A stretch of DNA of 64,000 nt, from NCBI GenBank assembly GCA_002633025.1, contig NMRB01002920.1, positions 16,615 through 80,614 on the forward strand, written 5' to 3'. A model generated the notes under the pieces. It did not search any database and was not told where the DNA came from. It was given only the letters and a program-made list of their open reading frames with translations. Each line of letters begins with the position of its first letter. Within the stretch, counting starts at the first letter, position 1. This DNA is from Notospermus geniculatus (Eukaryota; Nemertea; Pilidiophora; Heteronemertea; Lineidae). The position numbers were made by a program, and so were the translations under genes. Below are positions 22,616-32,145 of the stretch, piece after piece.

Positions 22616-23725
22616 ATGATTACCGAACCCAAACTTTACAACACACAGTCATTCTCACCAGAAGACGTGTCGTCACTTTTGCTCATTGTCCGCATAGTGA
22701 CAGACTTTATCAATAAGTACATAATGGGAATCATCATCGTTCTTGGTATTGCTGGGAATGCACTCTCCATCGCCGTTTTCTGGAGATGCAGGAATAAGGA
22801 CACGGTGACAGTGACCTATTTGGGCCCGCTGGCAGTGGTGGACTTAGGTACACTTATCTATGGAACTTATGCATGGATCGTAAATGGAGTCTTAGGTAAA
22901 AGCTACGGAAATTTCTTCATTGATCCACCAATTTCCTTTTGGCCACATTTTTTATGTAAGGCACTGAGATATCAAAACAAAGTATGTTCGTGTATCTCCT
23001 CGTATCTCATCGTGATCTTCTTGTTAGAAAGATGTCTTGTTGTTTGGTTCCCATTGAAGACACACATCATAATAACGACACGGACACGCCGAGTAGCAAT
23101 CGGTATAATGATAGCCACAATGATTATCATTAACATACCGATACTGACCTACTTTCGAGTTTACTATTGGGGTGGTACAGACATGATTGGATGTTTCTAC
23201 AATGTGCCTGAATTCACGAACCTTGAGATGTATTTACTCATCGAAGTCACTGACTATTTCTTCCCTTACATGCTGCCATGCCTTTTTGTGTTTCTCTTTA
23301 ACATCCTGATAATTTTAGGCGTTTCGCGAGCGCGAAAAGCAACATCAGAAACGAAAGTAGTTAGGAAAGCTGATGCGAACAGTCTGCTCAGCCTCCTGTT
23401 TGTCAGTTTACTGTTCATGGCTACAAGTCTTCCGTACATAATAGTCTGGAATATAAATAACTATTTCTACTTCATCGCCGAGGGAGGGGGATTTGTTGGA
23501 TGGACTCAGGACGAAAGGATAATGATTTCTCTGATTGGTATGTTCTCAACATCCGTTACAATGATCAACAACTGTTTGAACTTTCTTATCTACAGCAGTA
23601 GTCTCTTAATCTTTCAAAAACAGTTGAGAAATTTATTTTGCAAAAAGGCTGATAGGATCGACCTTAGGTTTTCTGCGCATGAGAAAAGTGTACGTTCGGG
23701 ACACAAGCATGCTGATTCGAACTAA
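22616..23725 (+). CDS. Rhodopsin-class (class A) GPCR, single exon, 369 aa
   Basis: Seven hydrophobic segments are readable. TM1 (about residues 36-58) has the GN motif GIAGNALS. TM2 has LAVVDL (LAxxD-like). A Cys at FLCKA before TM3 and another at MIGCFYN in ECL2 can form the canonical disulfide. TM3 ends ERCLVVWFP (E-R-C in place of DRY). TM6 has SLPYIIVW. TM7 has INNCLNFLIY in place of NPxxY, followed by helix 8 (FQKQLRNLF). N- and C-terminal tails are short. The layout resembles invertebrate peptide or FMRFamide-type receptors, but the ligand cannot be told. The start is the first ATG in frame before TM1. An intronless gene is common in expanded invertebrate GPCR families. Confidence 0.88.
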   Translation: MITEPKLYNTQSFSPEDVSSLLLIVRIVTDFINKYIMGIIIVLGIAGNALSIAVFWRCRNKDTVTVTYLGPLAVVDLGTLIYGTYAWIVNGVLGKSYGNFFIDPPISFWPHFLCKALRYQNKVCSCISSYLIVIFLLERCLVVWFPLKTHIIITTRTRRVAIGIMIATMIIINIPILTYFRVYYWGGTDMIGCFYNVPEFTNLEMYLLIEVTDYFFPYMLPCLFVFLFNILIILGVSRARKATSETKVVRKADANSLLSLLFVSLLFMATSLPYIIVWNINNYFYFIAEGGGFVGWTQDERIMISLIGMFSTSVTMINNCLNFLIYSSSLLIFQKQLRNLFCKKADRIDLRFSAHEKSVRSGHKHADSN

Positions 23726-23879
23726 ATCCTGAAATGTCTGTTCAAGGCGGGCAATATTGGATTTGATTTGCGATGCGCCCTTTGTCAATTTCCTCGCTCT
23801 TATGTTTCGGGAAATATGTGCCTGTGTGTCAACTGCATAGTTGAGGGCTGAAGACAGGGAGTTTTGACAAATGAGGAAA

Positions 23880-24440
23880 TTTAAATTTCCTCCATGGGGT
23901 AGACTCGGGACCCACTCGTTGTGTCGCTCCGGCCGCCGCACTGCACTCCACAAACGACTGGGAAAGCAAGCTGCAAAATCAGCAGCAAGCGTGCCGACAA
24001 CAACAACGGATATGAATGAATTCAGCCAATCAGAAACTGCGTCTTGAACGGCCGTCGGCTGCTCGTTGCAAGATACCAAATCAGCTGATTATCGGAACTT
24101 TCTTCGAGGTCAAGGACGGTATCCTGATGCCTAAATTCGATACTGTGTGCGATAAGCAGTACATTACGAAATTATTAATATCCTGCTAGTGACGTTGAAA
24201 AGTTTTGGACGGGCGAGAGGCTCTGGTAAATACATAACCCACAGAAATAACAACCAATCAAAAGTGTGCCAGATTTGCCCTAGTAGATTGCTGTCAGGCA
24301 ATCTGATTCGTCGAGATGGGCGTTGTGGTCGTCGGTGCGCTAGCCGCTGATTTTGCAGCTTGCTTTCCCAGTCGTTTGTGGAGTGTAGCGCGGCGACCGG
24401 AGCGACACAACGACTGGGTCCCGCGAGTCTACCATGGGGG
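23880..24440. mobile_element. Foldback element downstream of the GPCR
   Basis: The left arm (about 23,892-24,010; GGTAGACTCG.GGACCCA, TTGTGTCGCTCCGG, TCCACAAACGACTGGGAAAG) is mirrored by the right arm at 24,316-24,435. The arms are ~120 bp and the spacer ~300 bp. The ORFs over it (FAACFPSRLW in both directions) are mirror artefacts. Confidence 0.75.
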
Positions 24441-24831
24441 AAATGTACTAGTCAAGGTTGGACCACGGTATGTATACACGCATGATGTCTTGCATACACG
24501 ATGTCTTATCATTAAATCTGTGTGTACACTACCAGCATTATCCCAACATTTGAACATTCCTGAGCAGCATGATCTTTTGACTCTGGATACAATGGTCAAC
24601 AGACAGTGTCTTGTCAATGAGCAACTTTGTTGGAGAACACTTTCCCATGTACACACATGGTTACATTTGTCCAACAAGGTGCTGAATGTTGGAAGAATGT
24701 TGCCAATATAAACCTACCTTTATGCTCTGCCTACCTGGTAAAGATTCGTGCATTTTTACATGCCAAATATAACATTTTTGTCAAGTCTGGCCTATGACAG
24801 TAGAGCTGAATCGGTTAATGTCGTCCTGGGG

Positions 24832-24990
24832 CCGGTTGCACAATCAGCGTTAACCTAACGTGGCGTTAAAGCCTATTCTGGCGTTAAATCTCCTAACTTG
24901 TCAGCTAACTTAGCGTTATTTTTTTTGTTGGCCCAAAGCAGTTTTAACGCCAGCGTTAGCTACCGGTACTCTAACGCTGGTGTCAGATGA
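24832..24990. repeat. Left terminus of a Harbinger-like element
   Basis: GGGGCCGGTTGCACAATCAG, then repeated GCGTTAA/TTAACGC motifs forming small hairpins. GGCCGGTTGCACAAT-type ends are familiar from PIF/Harbinger-like elements. The Myb/SANT-like gene remnant follows directly. No matching right end was found by eye. Confidence 0.45.
24961..24968. other. TACCGGTA site in a hairpin loop
   Basis: Lies between CCAGCGTTAG and CTAACGCTGG, which pair; the 8-mer occupies the loop of that hairpin. Confidence 0.6.
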
Positions 24991-25039
24991 TTGCTAGGGA
25001 AATTACCCATAATGCAATGGGTTTTATAGCATTATCCAA

Positions 25040-26037
25040 CATGGCCGCTTCCGTTGAAAAAGTGCCCACTTCGGGAAAAAAAGGGAAAGAAGTGCGAACT
25101 GGACCTCATTTAGAAACCAATGTAGTGCTCTTAACCATGATTTATTCCTCAATTTTGTGAAAGACAGTCCGTTATGTGTTCATTGTGATGATAAGTTGGT
25201 TGAAAATGCTTTTCATTTCTTCTTTGAATGTAAAAGATATCAGCACGAACGAAGTTTACTGATTAATGATCTCAATGATTATTTCCAATCACTTCCTACC
25301 ATCCCTTTTAATATCAATGATTTCTTATTTGGAAATCAAGCCCTTTCTTTTCATGACAACATTAAACTTTTCACAGCTGTCCAAAATTATATACTTAGAA
25401 CAAAGAGATTCAACTGACAAATTTATTGTTCACTCACTGTTATTTCACTTGTTACTGCCTGTCCATCATTAATGTCTCAAATGTATATCAGTTGTGTTTG
25501 GGCACATGTTTTAAGCAAGAATTTGCTTCTTTTGTGCCCTCTATTGTCACTTGTGTAAATATAAGTACTCATTAATAAAGAACTTGTATATATAAAAAAA
25601 CTGGACCTCAGAAGAAATAATATTGCTTGTCGTTTTGGTTGAGGAGGAGGTAGGGCTCCTTAGGAGCAAGTTTACATCGAGTGTTACCCACAAAGTCAAG
25701 GAGAGCAAGTGGGAGGAGATTGCAGGCTAGGTGACTGCCATTGGAAATGCCACACGGGGTTGGAAGCAGGTTCGAGAAAAGTGGAATCAGATAGTTTCCA
25801 AATCGAAAGAGGCCTATGGTAGGGTGAAGTCACACCAGCGTGGAACAGGTGGAGGTGCTCCATTGCTTGATGTTGATCCAGTGACAGCGAGGATCATTGA
25901 CATATACAAAGATGATGCCAGTTTCAATGGTGTAGAAGGAGGATTCGAGAGCCGAGTTGGTCCACTCCCCAAGAGGATTAGGCCTTCCCCTTGTGCCAGT
26001 CTTGTGCGCAATTCTGCTTCTGCTAGTGCTGGTAAGT
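25040..26037 (+). pseudogene. Myb/SANT-like DNA-binding gene remnant, split by a LINE
   Basis: ATG at 25,040 starts MAASVEKVPTSGKKGKEVR. Skipping the LINE insert (25,109-25,598), the sequence resumes as a Myb/SANT-like helix with NWTSEE, LLVVLVEEEVGLLRSKF, KWEEIA and WKQVREKWNQIVSKSKEAYG. This is the trihelix pattern of the second protein of PIF/Harbinger transposons and of NAIF1-like genes. It is broken by a one-base frameshift near the insertion, an in-frame TAG (25,728) and the LINE. The downstream part ends in a Pro/Ser-rich stretch. It is therefore a dead copy. Confidence 0.65.
25109..25598 (+). mobile_element. 5'-truncated LINE 3' end with 12-bp TSD
   Basis: Flanked by AACTGGACCTCA at 25,097-25,108 and 25,599-25,610. 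It encodes the C-terminal part of a non-LTR reverse transcriptase protein (25,157-25,417) with the terminal Cys/His pattern CVHCDDKLVENAFHFFFEC, followed by a ~180-bp 3' UTR, AATAAA and an A-rich tail. Insertion and tail direction are both +. Confidence 0.8.
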
Positions 26038-26274
26038 GAAATAATACACAAAATTACCATCATCCCTTCTCTGCTAACAAATTTTTGCTGTTAAACGATA
26101 AACAGCAGCACCAACTGGAAAATATTTGAGTATTATCCAAGGGGAAAGGCCTAGATTTTGTCATCTGCTTCAGCGGCCGGGAATTCCTGTACCTGACAAC
26201 AGGGGAATCCCCAATTGGATACAGTGTCAGTGCATGCAGTCAGATGTATGGGCGGTTATTCCCGCTAATAAAAG

Positions 26275-26655
26275 ACGTTGCAAAACACGGAGGTTATAAG
26301 CCAAAACAAGGAGGTTATATAGCAAAACACGAAGGTTATATGGCAAAACACGGAGGTTAGAAAGCAAAACAAAGAGGTTGTAAGTCATCTAAAAGACGTC
26401 AGGTGGCCCTTTTAATGAAGGTTGCAGAACTGAGAACAAGGAGGTTAGAAAGCAAAACAAGGAGGCTGTAAGTCATCTAAAAGACGTCAGGTGGCGCTTT
26501 TACTGAAGGTTGCAGAACAAGGAGGTTAGAAAGCAAAACAAGGAGGTTTGTAAAACACAGAGGTTGTATCATGTGTGAGAGAACAAGGAGGTTTATAATA
26601 CAAAACACGGAGGTTAGAAAGCAAAACAAGGAGGTTGTAAGTCATCTAACGGTCG
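26275..26655 (+). repeat. Degenerate minisatellite, GCAAAACAAGGAGGTTAGAAA-like
   Basis: About 15 imperfect units of the type AAAACAAGGAGGTT, alternating with a higher-order block (GTAAGTCATCTAAAAGACGT and GGTGGCGCTTTTA) that appears three times. The preceding GTATGGGCGGTTATTCCCGC is also present at 48,483, next to another GAGGAGGTTAT, so the array belongs to a dispersed family. Confidence 0.7.
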
Positions 26656-27996
26656 TTGGGTGGCGCTTTTAAGCAAAGACCCAAGACCTAATACCAGCTG
26701 TAGCAACATAAGACCATGGATTAGACCCTGGGTGGAATTTGATTGGAAGCTGTTGCATGGTGATGTCCCATCATGCCNAATAGAATTCGTCACTGATTGG
26801 AGGAAACGGAAAATAATGTTTTGGACGATTTCAAAGACTCAGGCGAATAAAATCCGCCAATAGTAAGTTTCTGTAAAGTATATATTAACAACATTTATCG
26901 GCATATTTTTGGGTTTGAATAATTTTTATGAAAGACATGAGACGTAAGGTGAATGACCGTTTTTTTTCATATGCAAATGATGTCAACAGATGTACACGTG
27001 TGGATCTGTCAAAGATTTGAAATGTCAAAATTTATCGACATATTAAGTCAGATTTTCATTTTGCCAGAAATATGCAACTTATAACTTGGTAAGAAATATA
27101 TCACCACCAAATATTGCCACTGAGAGGAGTTTCTACGAGTTTCTAGGCCTTTCTATTTCTAGGCCTTGTAGGCCTTATGTGTTACATGTGCCATATGATG
27201 TGGGAGGGACGGATCCAGGATTTAAATGGGGTGCACTGTGCTAGGCCTAGAAACATTTCAATGATTTGCTCCAAACGTTTCACGTTCAATTTTACAGATT
27301 GGTTGACCAAAAGGGGGTAAGGGGGTACGGCGGGCGCTAGCCTACCCCTGAATCTGCGCCTGCATGGGTTGCGTAGGCCTACCTAGGCCTATGGTAAATC
27401 AACCTCCCCTATTCTAGGCCTAGTTCCCTCAATTGGAAAGTTTTTTGTACCACAAATGAAACTCGCATCACATTTTCCATTACATTTACATCCCTTAGGC
27501 TCCACCGACCCATTTGACCTGTGAAATGCATTTCAGAGGGGTCTATAATAAGAGACCCAAGATGTTGATTTTGCATAATCCGATTGTTTTCCTTCTCTGC
27601 CTAATTCCAAAATGACCTCTGGGGCTAAAGGAGAAGCTGAACTTGGCCAGCCTCTTTCACATTACCCATTATCGTGGCTAGGAATTGAGGCCAGCAGGAA
27701 CCTTGATAGTGGAACATCAGAGAACGACAAATCGTTTTTTTGGCTGGTTTTCCACGGACAACCTGAATTCAGTATTTGNCTATGCCGCCGATTATCGACC
27801 AATCACGAATGGGCGTTCTATTTTTTTGCGGGGTAGTCTCGGCGCCATTTTCGACCGATGAAATTTTGGTTTCATAGCATGTGAATGGGTTTGTTGACTC
27901 GTCCTTTTTCGCGCGTTGCCTTACGGCCCCCAGGCGGCCTTCGGCCGCCAGGGGGGCTATAATTTCTAATATGCTCACAACTGTTGTCATTGCTTC
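26656..27996. other. No supported gene; two assembly Ns and a GC hairpin
   Basis: Single Ns lie at 26,778 and 27,779. Short frames here lack motifs. CAGGCGGCC-TTC-GGCCGCCAG near 27,930-27,955 is a perfect hairpin. Confidence 0.4.
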
Positions 27997-28185
27997 CATT
28001 AGGGACTTGACGCGTATTGGTTGGTATAGAAAGATATATATATAGTATAATTGGACACCCCCGCGTTTGCCCCACCTGGCGTAAGACACCCCTAGGGGTG
28101 TCTTACGCCGGGCGGGGCAAACGCGGGGGTGTCCAATTATACTATATATACCGGTATACCAACCAATACGCGTCAAGTCCCTATG
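27997..28185. mobile_element. 189-bp palindromic element with 8-bp TSD
   Basis: The two halves mirror each other around CCCTAGGGG at ~28,109. Ends are CATTAGGGACTTGACGCGTA and TACGCGTCAAGTCCCTATG. The 8-bp ATTGCTTC lies outside both ends (27,989-27,996 and 28,186-28,193). An 8-bp TSD suits P or hAT superfamilies. A half copy of the same sequence is at 37,347-37,449, beyond the helicase gene. Confidence 0.8.
28149..28156. other. TACCGGTA site in palindrome arm
   Basis: The other arm and the 37.4-kb copy read TATATATATCTTTYTATACC where this arm has TATATACCGGTATACC. The change here is not a pure insertion, unlike at 18,515, 39,787 and 41,460. Confidence 0.6.
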
Positions 28186-28645
28186 ATTGCTTCAGGACTT
28201 CAGTAGTCTGTAGCTTTGGACAGATAAAAATGAAAACAGCAAGTTACGTAAATCATGTAAACGAGTTCATTTTTATTACATGCAAAGTTTGCTTCCTTGA
28301 TAAGACAGTTAATGACCAGTGCAAATACATTATTAGCACACAGATATGTAGTTTTGAACTACCGTAATATTATTACAGTGAATATGACAGCTACTTCGGC
28401 TAAGGCAATCCTTAAGTGTGTGTCCATTATTGCATGTATTGGAAGGTGCACCATCATCATGGACTTCCAAAACATCTGCAGTGGCTACTTGCAGCCCCAA
28501 ACTCCTTTATATAAACACCCATAGGAAGGTGACACCGACTACTGGTAGCCAAAGCGTGGACTCATCATCTTCAAAACTGAAAAATGAAATAAATTCATAT
28601 CATTCAATTTCTGAAACAACATGTATATTACTCTTCCACGTGCAG

Positions 28646-31624
28646 GTTGGAGAAGAACATTGGGGTGCAAACTCAAAGCAGCCATGCTAAAATTGGTGTT
28701 GATGAGATGCACATGGCAGTCAATGAACACAGGTTCGCAGATGGCCTCAAAGCAGTTTCAAAGCAGCACCTTGCACATGTCATAGGAAACTACTTTAAGG
28801 TAAGAGTACATCATCATGTTAACACTAATACTAACCACTCAAACATCCCTACTTCAGCTGTGGCACCACATCATTCCTGGAAGAAATGATAAACATGATA
28901 AATTGTGTTTTGTTCGTATGTGACCCTCCACTACCAAACCAGGTTAATCCCATAGATCACCCACTCCTTTTTCTTTCTCGTTAAGGTCCATTCGAAGATG
29001 GCGAGGTACAAGGGAGCATCCCAGAGAGTTTATGAAAGCATTTCATTCAAGTCAGAGGGCATCAATGATGACACCCCATGTCAGCTTCATAGCATTCCAG
29101 AGATTGTCAATGACCAGACAATGTGGTTTTCTTCCGTAACTGACACTCATGTCAAATTATCCATAAATACCGGACTTACAATCAATCATCTGGCTGTACT
29201 TTTGAATGTGACATTTCTGGAAAGTAACAGGTGGATCCTTGAAGTTGGGGACGTCGAAGTAGACTTGGATATGATTGAAGTAACCTCCACATGGCACACA
29301 AAAGCAGATGTTCTGTCTGTAATAAACATTGTAAAGAAAATTCAGTTGTGCAAAGGGAAGGAGAAAACAGACAGAGTAGTAGTTCGAGGAAATGTGGTTG
29401 AAAAATGTTCAGATAGTAACTCAACTATCTGCAGTATAAGGACGGAAACATGCAAACGTGTTCTGACATTTGCTGTGGCCCCTTCAACATACAGCTGTAT
29501 TTCCTGTCAGAAAATAAAGGTCACGCAACCACTATCAGAGGCTGATTTTATCAACCTAGATGAAGACGATTCAAAAGATATGGAACAAGTCCTGGAAGCT
29601 GTCTTCCCACAGGCCTCTGATGAGCTAAAGGCACTCATTATTGAGCAGCAGAAAATTTCTCAAGCCAAAGGACCCACAGGAAACAGGCAAGTTGTCATTG
29701 TCATTACTATATACTCTATTTTAGGCTGCAACTCCATCAATTAATGGTGAAATACATTGCAAGAAATTAATGCATTTTGACTGTAACACACCCAATTCTA
29801 CAAGTCATGACACTTTATCTTTGAATTGCAGGTGGAGTAAGCAAATGATTAAAGTTTGTCTGACGCTTTGGACAAGAAACCCTGCAGCATACGATGACAT
29901 CAAGATGGCAGGTTTTTTCAGGATGCCCTCCAAGCAACTGCTGAGGCTCTACAAAAATTCGGTGCCGCAGGAGTCTGGACTGCATCCTAAAATGCTGGAC
30001 TGGATGCAACAAGAGGCTAAGAAGCAGAATGTTCCAGACCATGGAATGAGAGGAGGTGTGTTGTTTGACGAAATGAGCATAGAGGAGGACATTCAGACAG
30101 TCAGACAGGGACGTTGCTTGAAACTGATTGGCTTCGTTGACTGCGGGGAGGAAGCCGATAACTTGCAGATAATCAAGAATGACAAAACAGAAAAAAAATT
30201 GGCAAATCATGTCCTTCAATTTCAATTCTTGGGGTACACTGGCTTTCGCTTTCCGTTCGCCCATTTTCCCACGCGTGGAGCAACCGCCACAGAATTGAAC
30301 ATTCTCTTTTGGGACGCTGTTAATATGCTGGAGTTTTATGGTTTTTCATCTGAGTACTCAAACCTAGATGGTGCAATCACGAACAGGCAATTTCTGAACA
30401 TGCAGTTTCCTGAAATTTCACCAAAGGATGTGTGTTATAAAGCTGTGAATAACGTATTTCCAGACCGTGGAATGTACATCATCATGGACATCAAACACTC
30501 TCTTAAGAAGCTCAGAAACAACATTCTCAACAGTTGCAATGAACAAGGTAAAGGGACAAGGCTTCTGAAATTCAGAGGAAATGACATCACATGGTCTTTG
30601 TGGGAAGCAGCTTATGAATGGGACAGAAAAAATCCAGTTCAAGTGCACCATCACTTAACCCATAATCATATATACCTGGACGGAGCGACTAAAATGCGCA
30701 ACCATCTAGCAGAAGAGTGCTTGAACAGCGACATGCTACAGCTGATGTTGGAGCACAAGGAGAGTCTTGGTGAGGCAGGCCAAAAACTTGATGGTGCCAT
30801 CGAGCTGTTAAAGCAGACATCGGTGTTGGTCGCAGTCTTCAACGACCGCAGACCAATCCTGGAGGCAAGTGACAAGAGACTAAAGCAAATTCAGACAGTA
30901 CAGTCATGGTTCAGCCAGTGGGAAAGTGAAGTGGTTTCAAGTGGCATTCCAAAGAAAGCCCAAAGAGCAAGCCTGATGTCGCAAGAAACTAGGGATGACC
31001 TAGACTCATCTATCCTGGGATTCATTTCATTGTGCAAGCACAGGTAAGCTTAATCTAACCTTTCCATACTGCATAAATTCCAGAGTACATGTACATGAAT
31101 TTCTGTATTGGAACTAATGATGAATTAAAGGCTCTGATGTCTAAAAGGTATTTCTGAAAGTGCCGTATGTGATACTTACCCAATTGTTATTAAGTCACTC
31201 CATCCAATGCACCTTGCCAATAAACCACTCAGAACTAACTGCAATAGAAATTCATTGTAATTAGACAAGCAATTCAGAAACTTCAGTCACTGGTGTTGTA
31301 CATTGCCATTACATATATTACAGGTTCCAGGCAGATGATTTTCATTCCATCAATCCGAGCCGCCTGAACAGTGATAGCATTGAAAATCACTTTTGCCAGC
31401 AACGGGGACTCCACAATGGGAACAATACGAATCCCACCTACAGCCAATACATGTGGACCACCAACAGTATCGTTCTCGGGCAGGGCACTGTGTCCACCAA
31501 GTCCAGAAAAAGCAACGCCTGGAAAAGACCTGCTGAGCCATATGCCTTTTCCTCTTCCAAGCCTTTAGTGGAACCATGCAAAAGGACGCCACTGCGAGAC
31601 ATTTCAAATTGTACAGGTATGTAA
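28646..31624 (+). CDS. P-element-type transposase (multi-exon, N-terminus not found)
   Basis: Exons read in frame are 28,646-28,799, 28,986-29,686, 29,832-31,043 and 31,324-31,624. The junction after 29,686 uses a GC-AG intron (CAG|GCAAGT...TTGCAG|G); the others are GT-AG. Motifs fit the RNase H-like P/THAP9 transposase core: LFDEMSIEED (first Asp), SNLDGAITNRQF (second Asp, DGAxxNR), MDIKHSLKKLRNN (start of the GTP-binding-type insertion), and LNSDSIENHFCQQRG with NNTNPTYSQY (the final catalytic Glu region). The first exon shown (MHMAVNEHRF...LAHVIGNYF) would follow an N-terminal THAP zinc finger, which I could not locate. A donor-like CAG|GTATGT at 31,616 lies just before the stop, so the 3' end is uncertain. 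No internal stop is seen, so the copy may be recent. It converges on the helicase gene 0.5 kb downstream. Confidence 0.8.
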
Positions 31625-31792
31625 TCATTGGGAAAATAGGAAAAGCTATGCACTTGCAAACTGCAGTGACAATCTGTTGTGCTGTACATAATAATAGCTT
31701 CAATTTGCAGCTTTGTAGCTTTCTCCATTTCCTCAAGGATCACAACTCACATTCCTCAAAGGAAGAAAATGAACTGCCCCTCCGCCTTTTAG

Positions 31793-31800
31793 TACCGGTA
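31793..31800. other. TACCGGTA site
   Basis: Exact 8-mer in the stretch between the two convergent genes. No empty counterpart is available in the window. Confidence 0.6.
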
Positions 31801-31909
31801 TCCAAAGAAGAAGTATTATTTACTACTTGCAGGCATTACCAATGGAACTAGATAGGTAAACAAAGTGCGTGAAAGAAACATCAGCAGGATATGCATAAAT
31901 TAAAATTCT

Positions 31910-32145
31910 TGGAAAGAAAGGAAGGAAAGGAATGCAAGAAAGAAAGAAATGCCAGATGAACATTGTTATGCTATTGTTAGTTATCAATGCAAAGAAGTGC
32001 AATACTAACCAACAGTTATTGCAAATAAACTCCAAAGGAAGGAAAGGAATGCAAGAGAAAAAGAAATGCAAGATGAACATTGTTATGCTCTTGTTATTAA
32101 TGCAAAATCATTGTTAAGTGCAATACTTACCTCAACAGTTATTGC
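31910..32145. repeat. ~120-bp tandem duplication at the end of the PHD exon
   Basis: AACAGTTATTGCAAATAAAC and the following TCCAA occur twice, with GATGAACATTGTTATGCT and GGAAGGAAAGGAATGCAAGA blocks repeated between them. The duplicated part includes the last codons of the helicase-PHD gene (EFICNNC), so a second PHD terminus is read at about 32,010-32,040. Confidence 0.75.
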
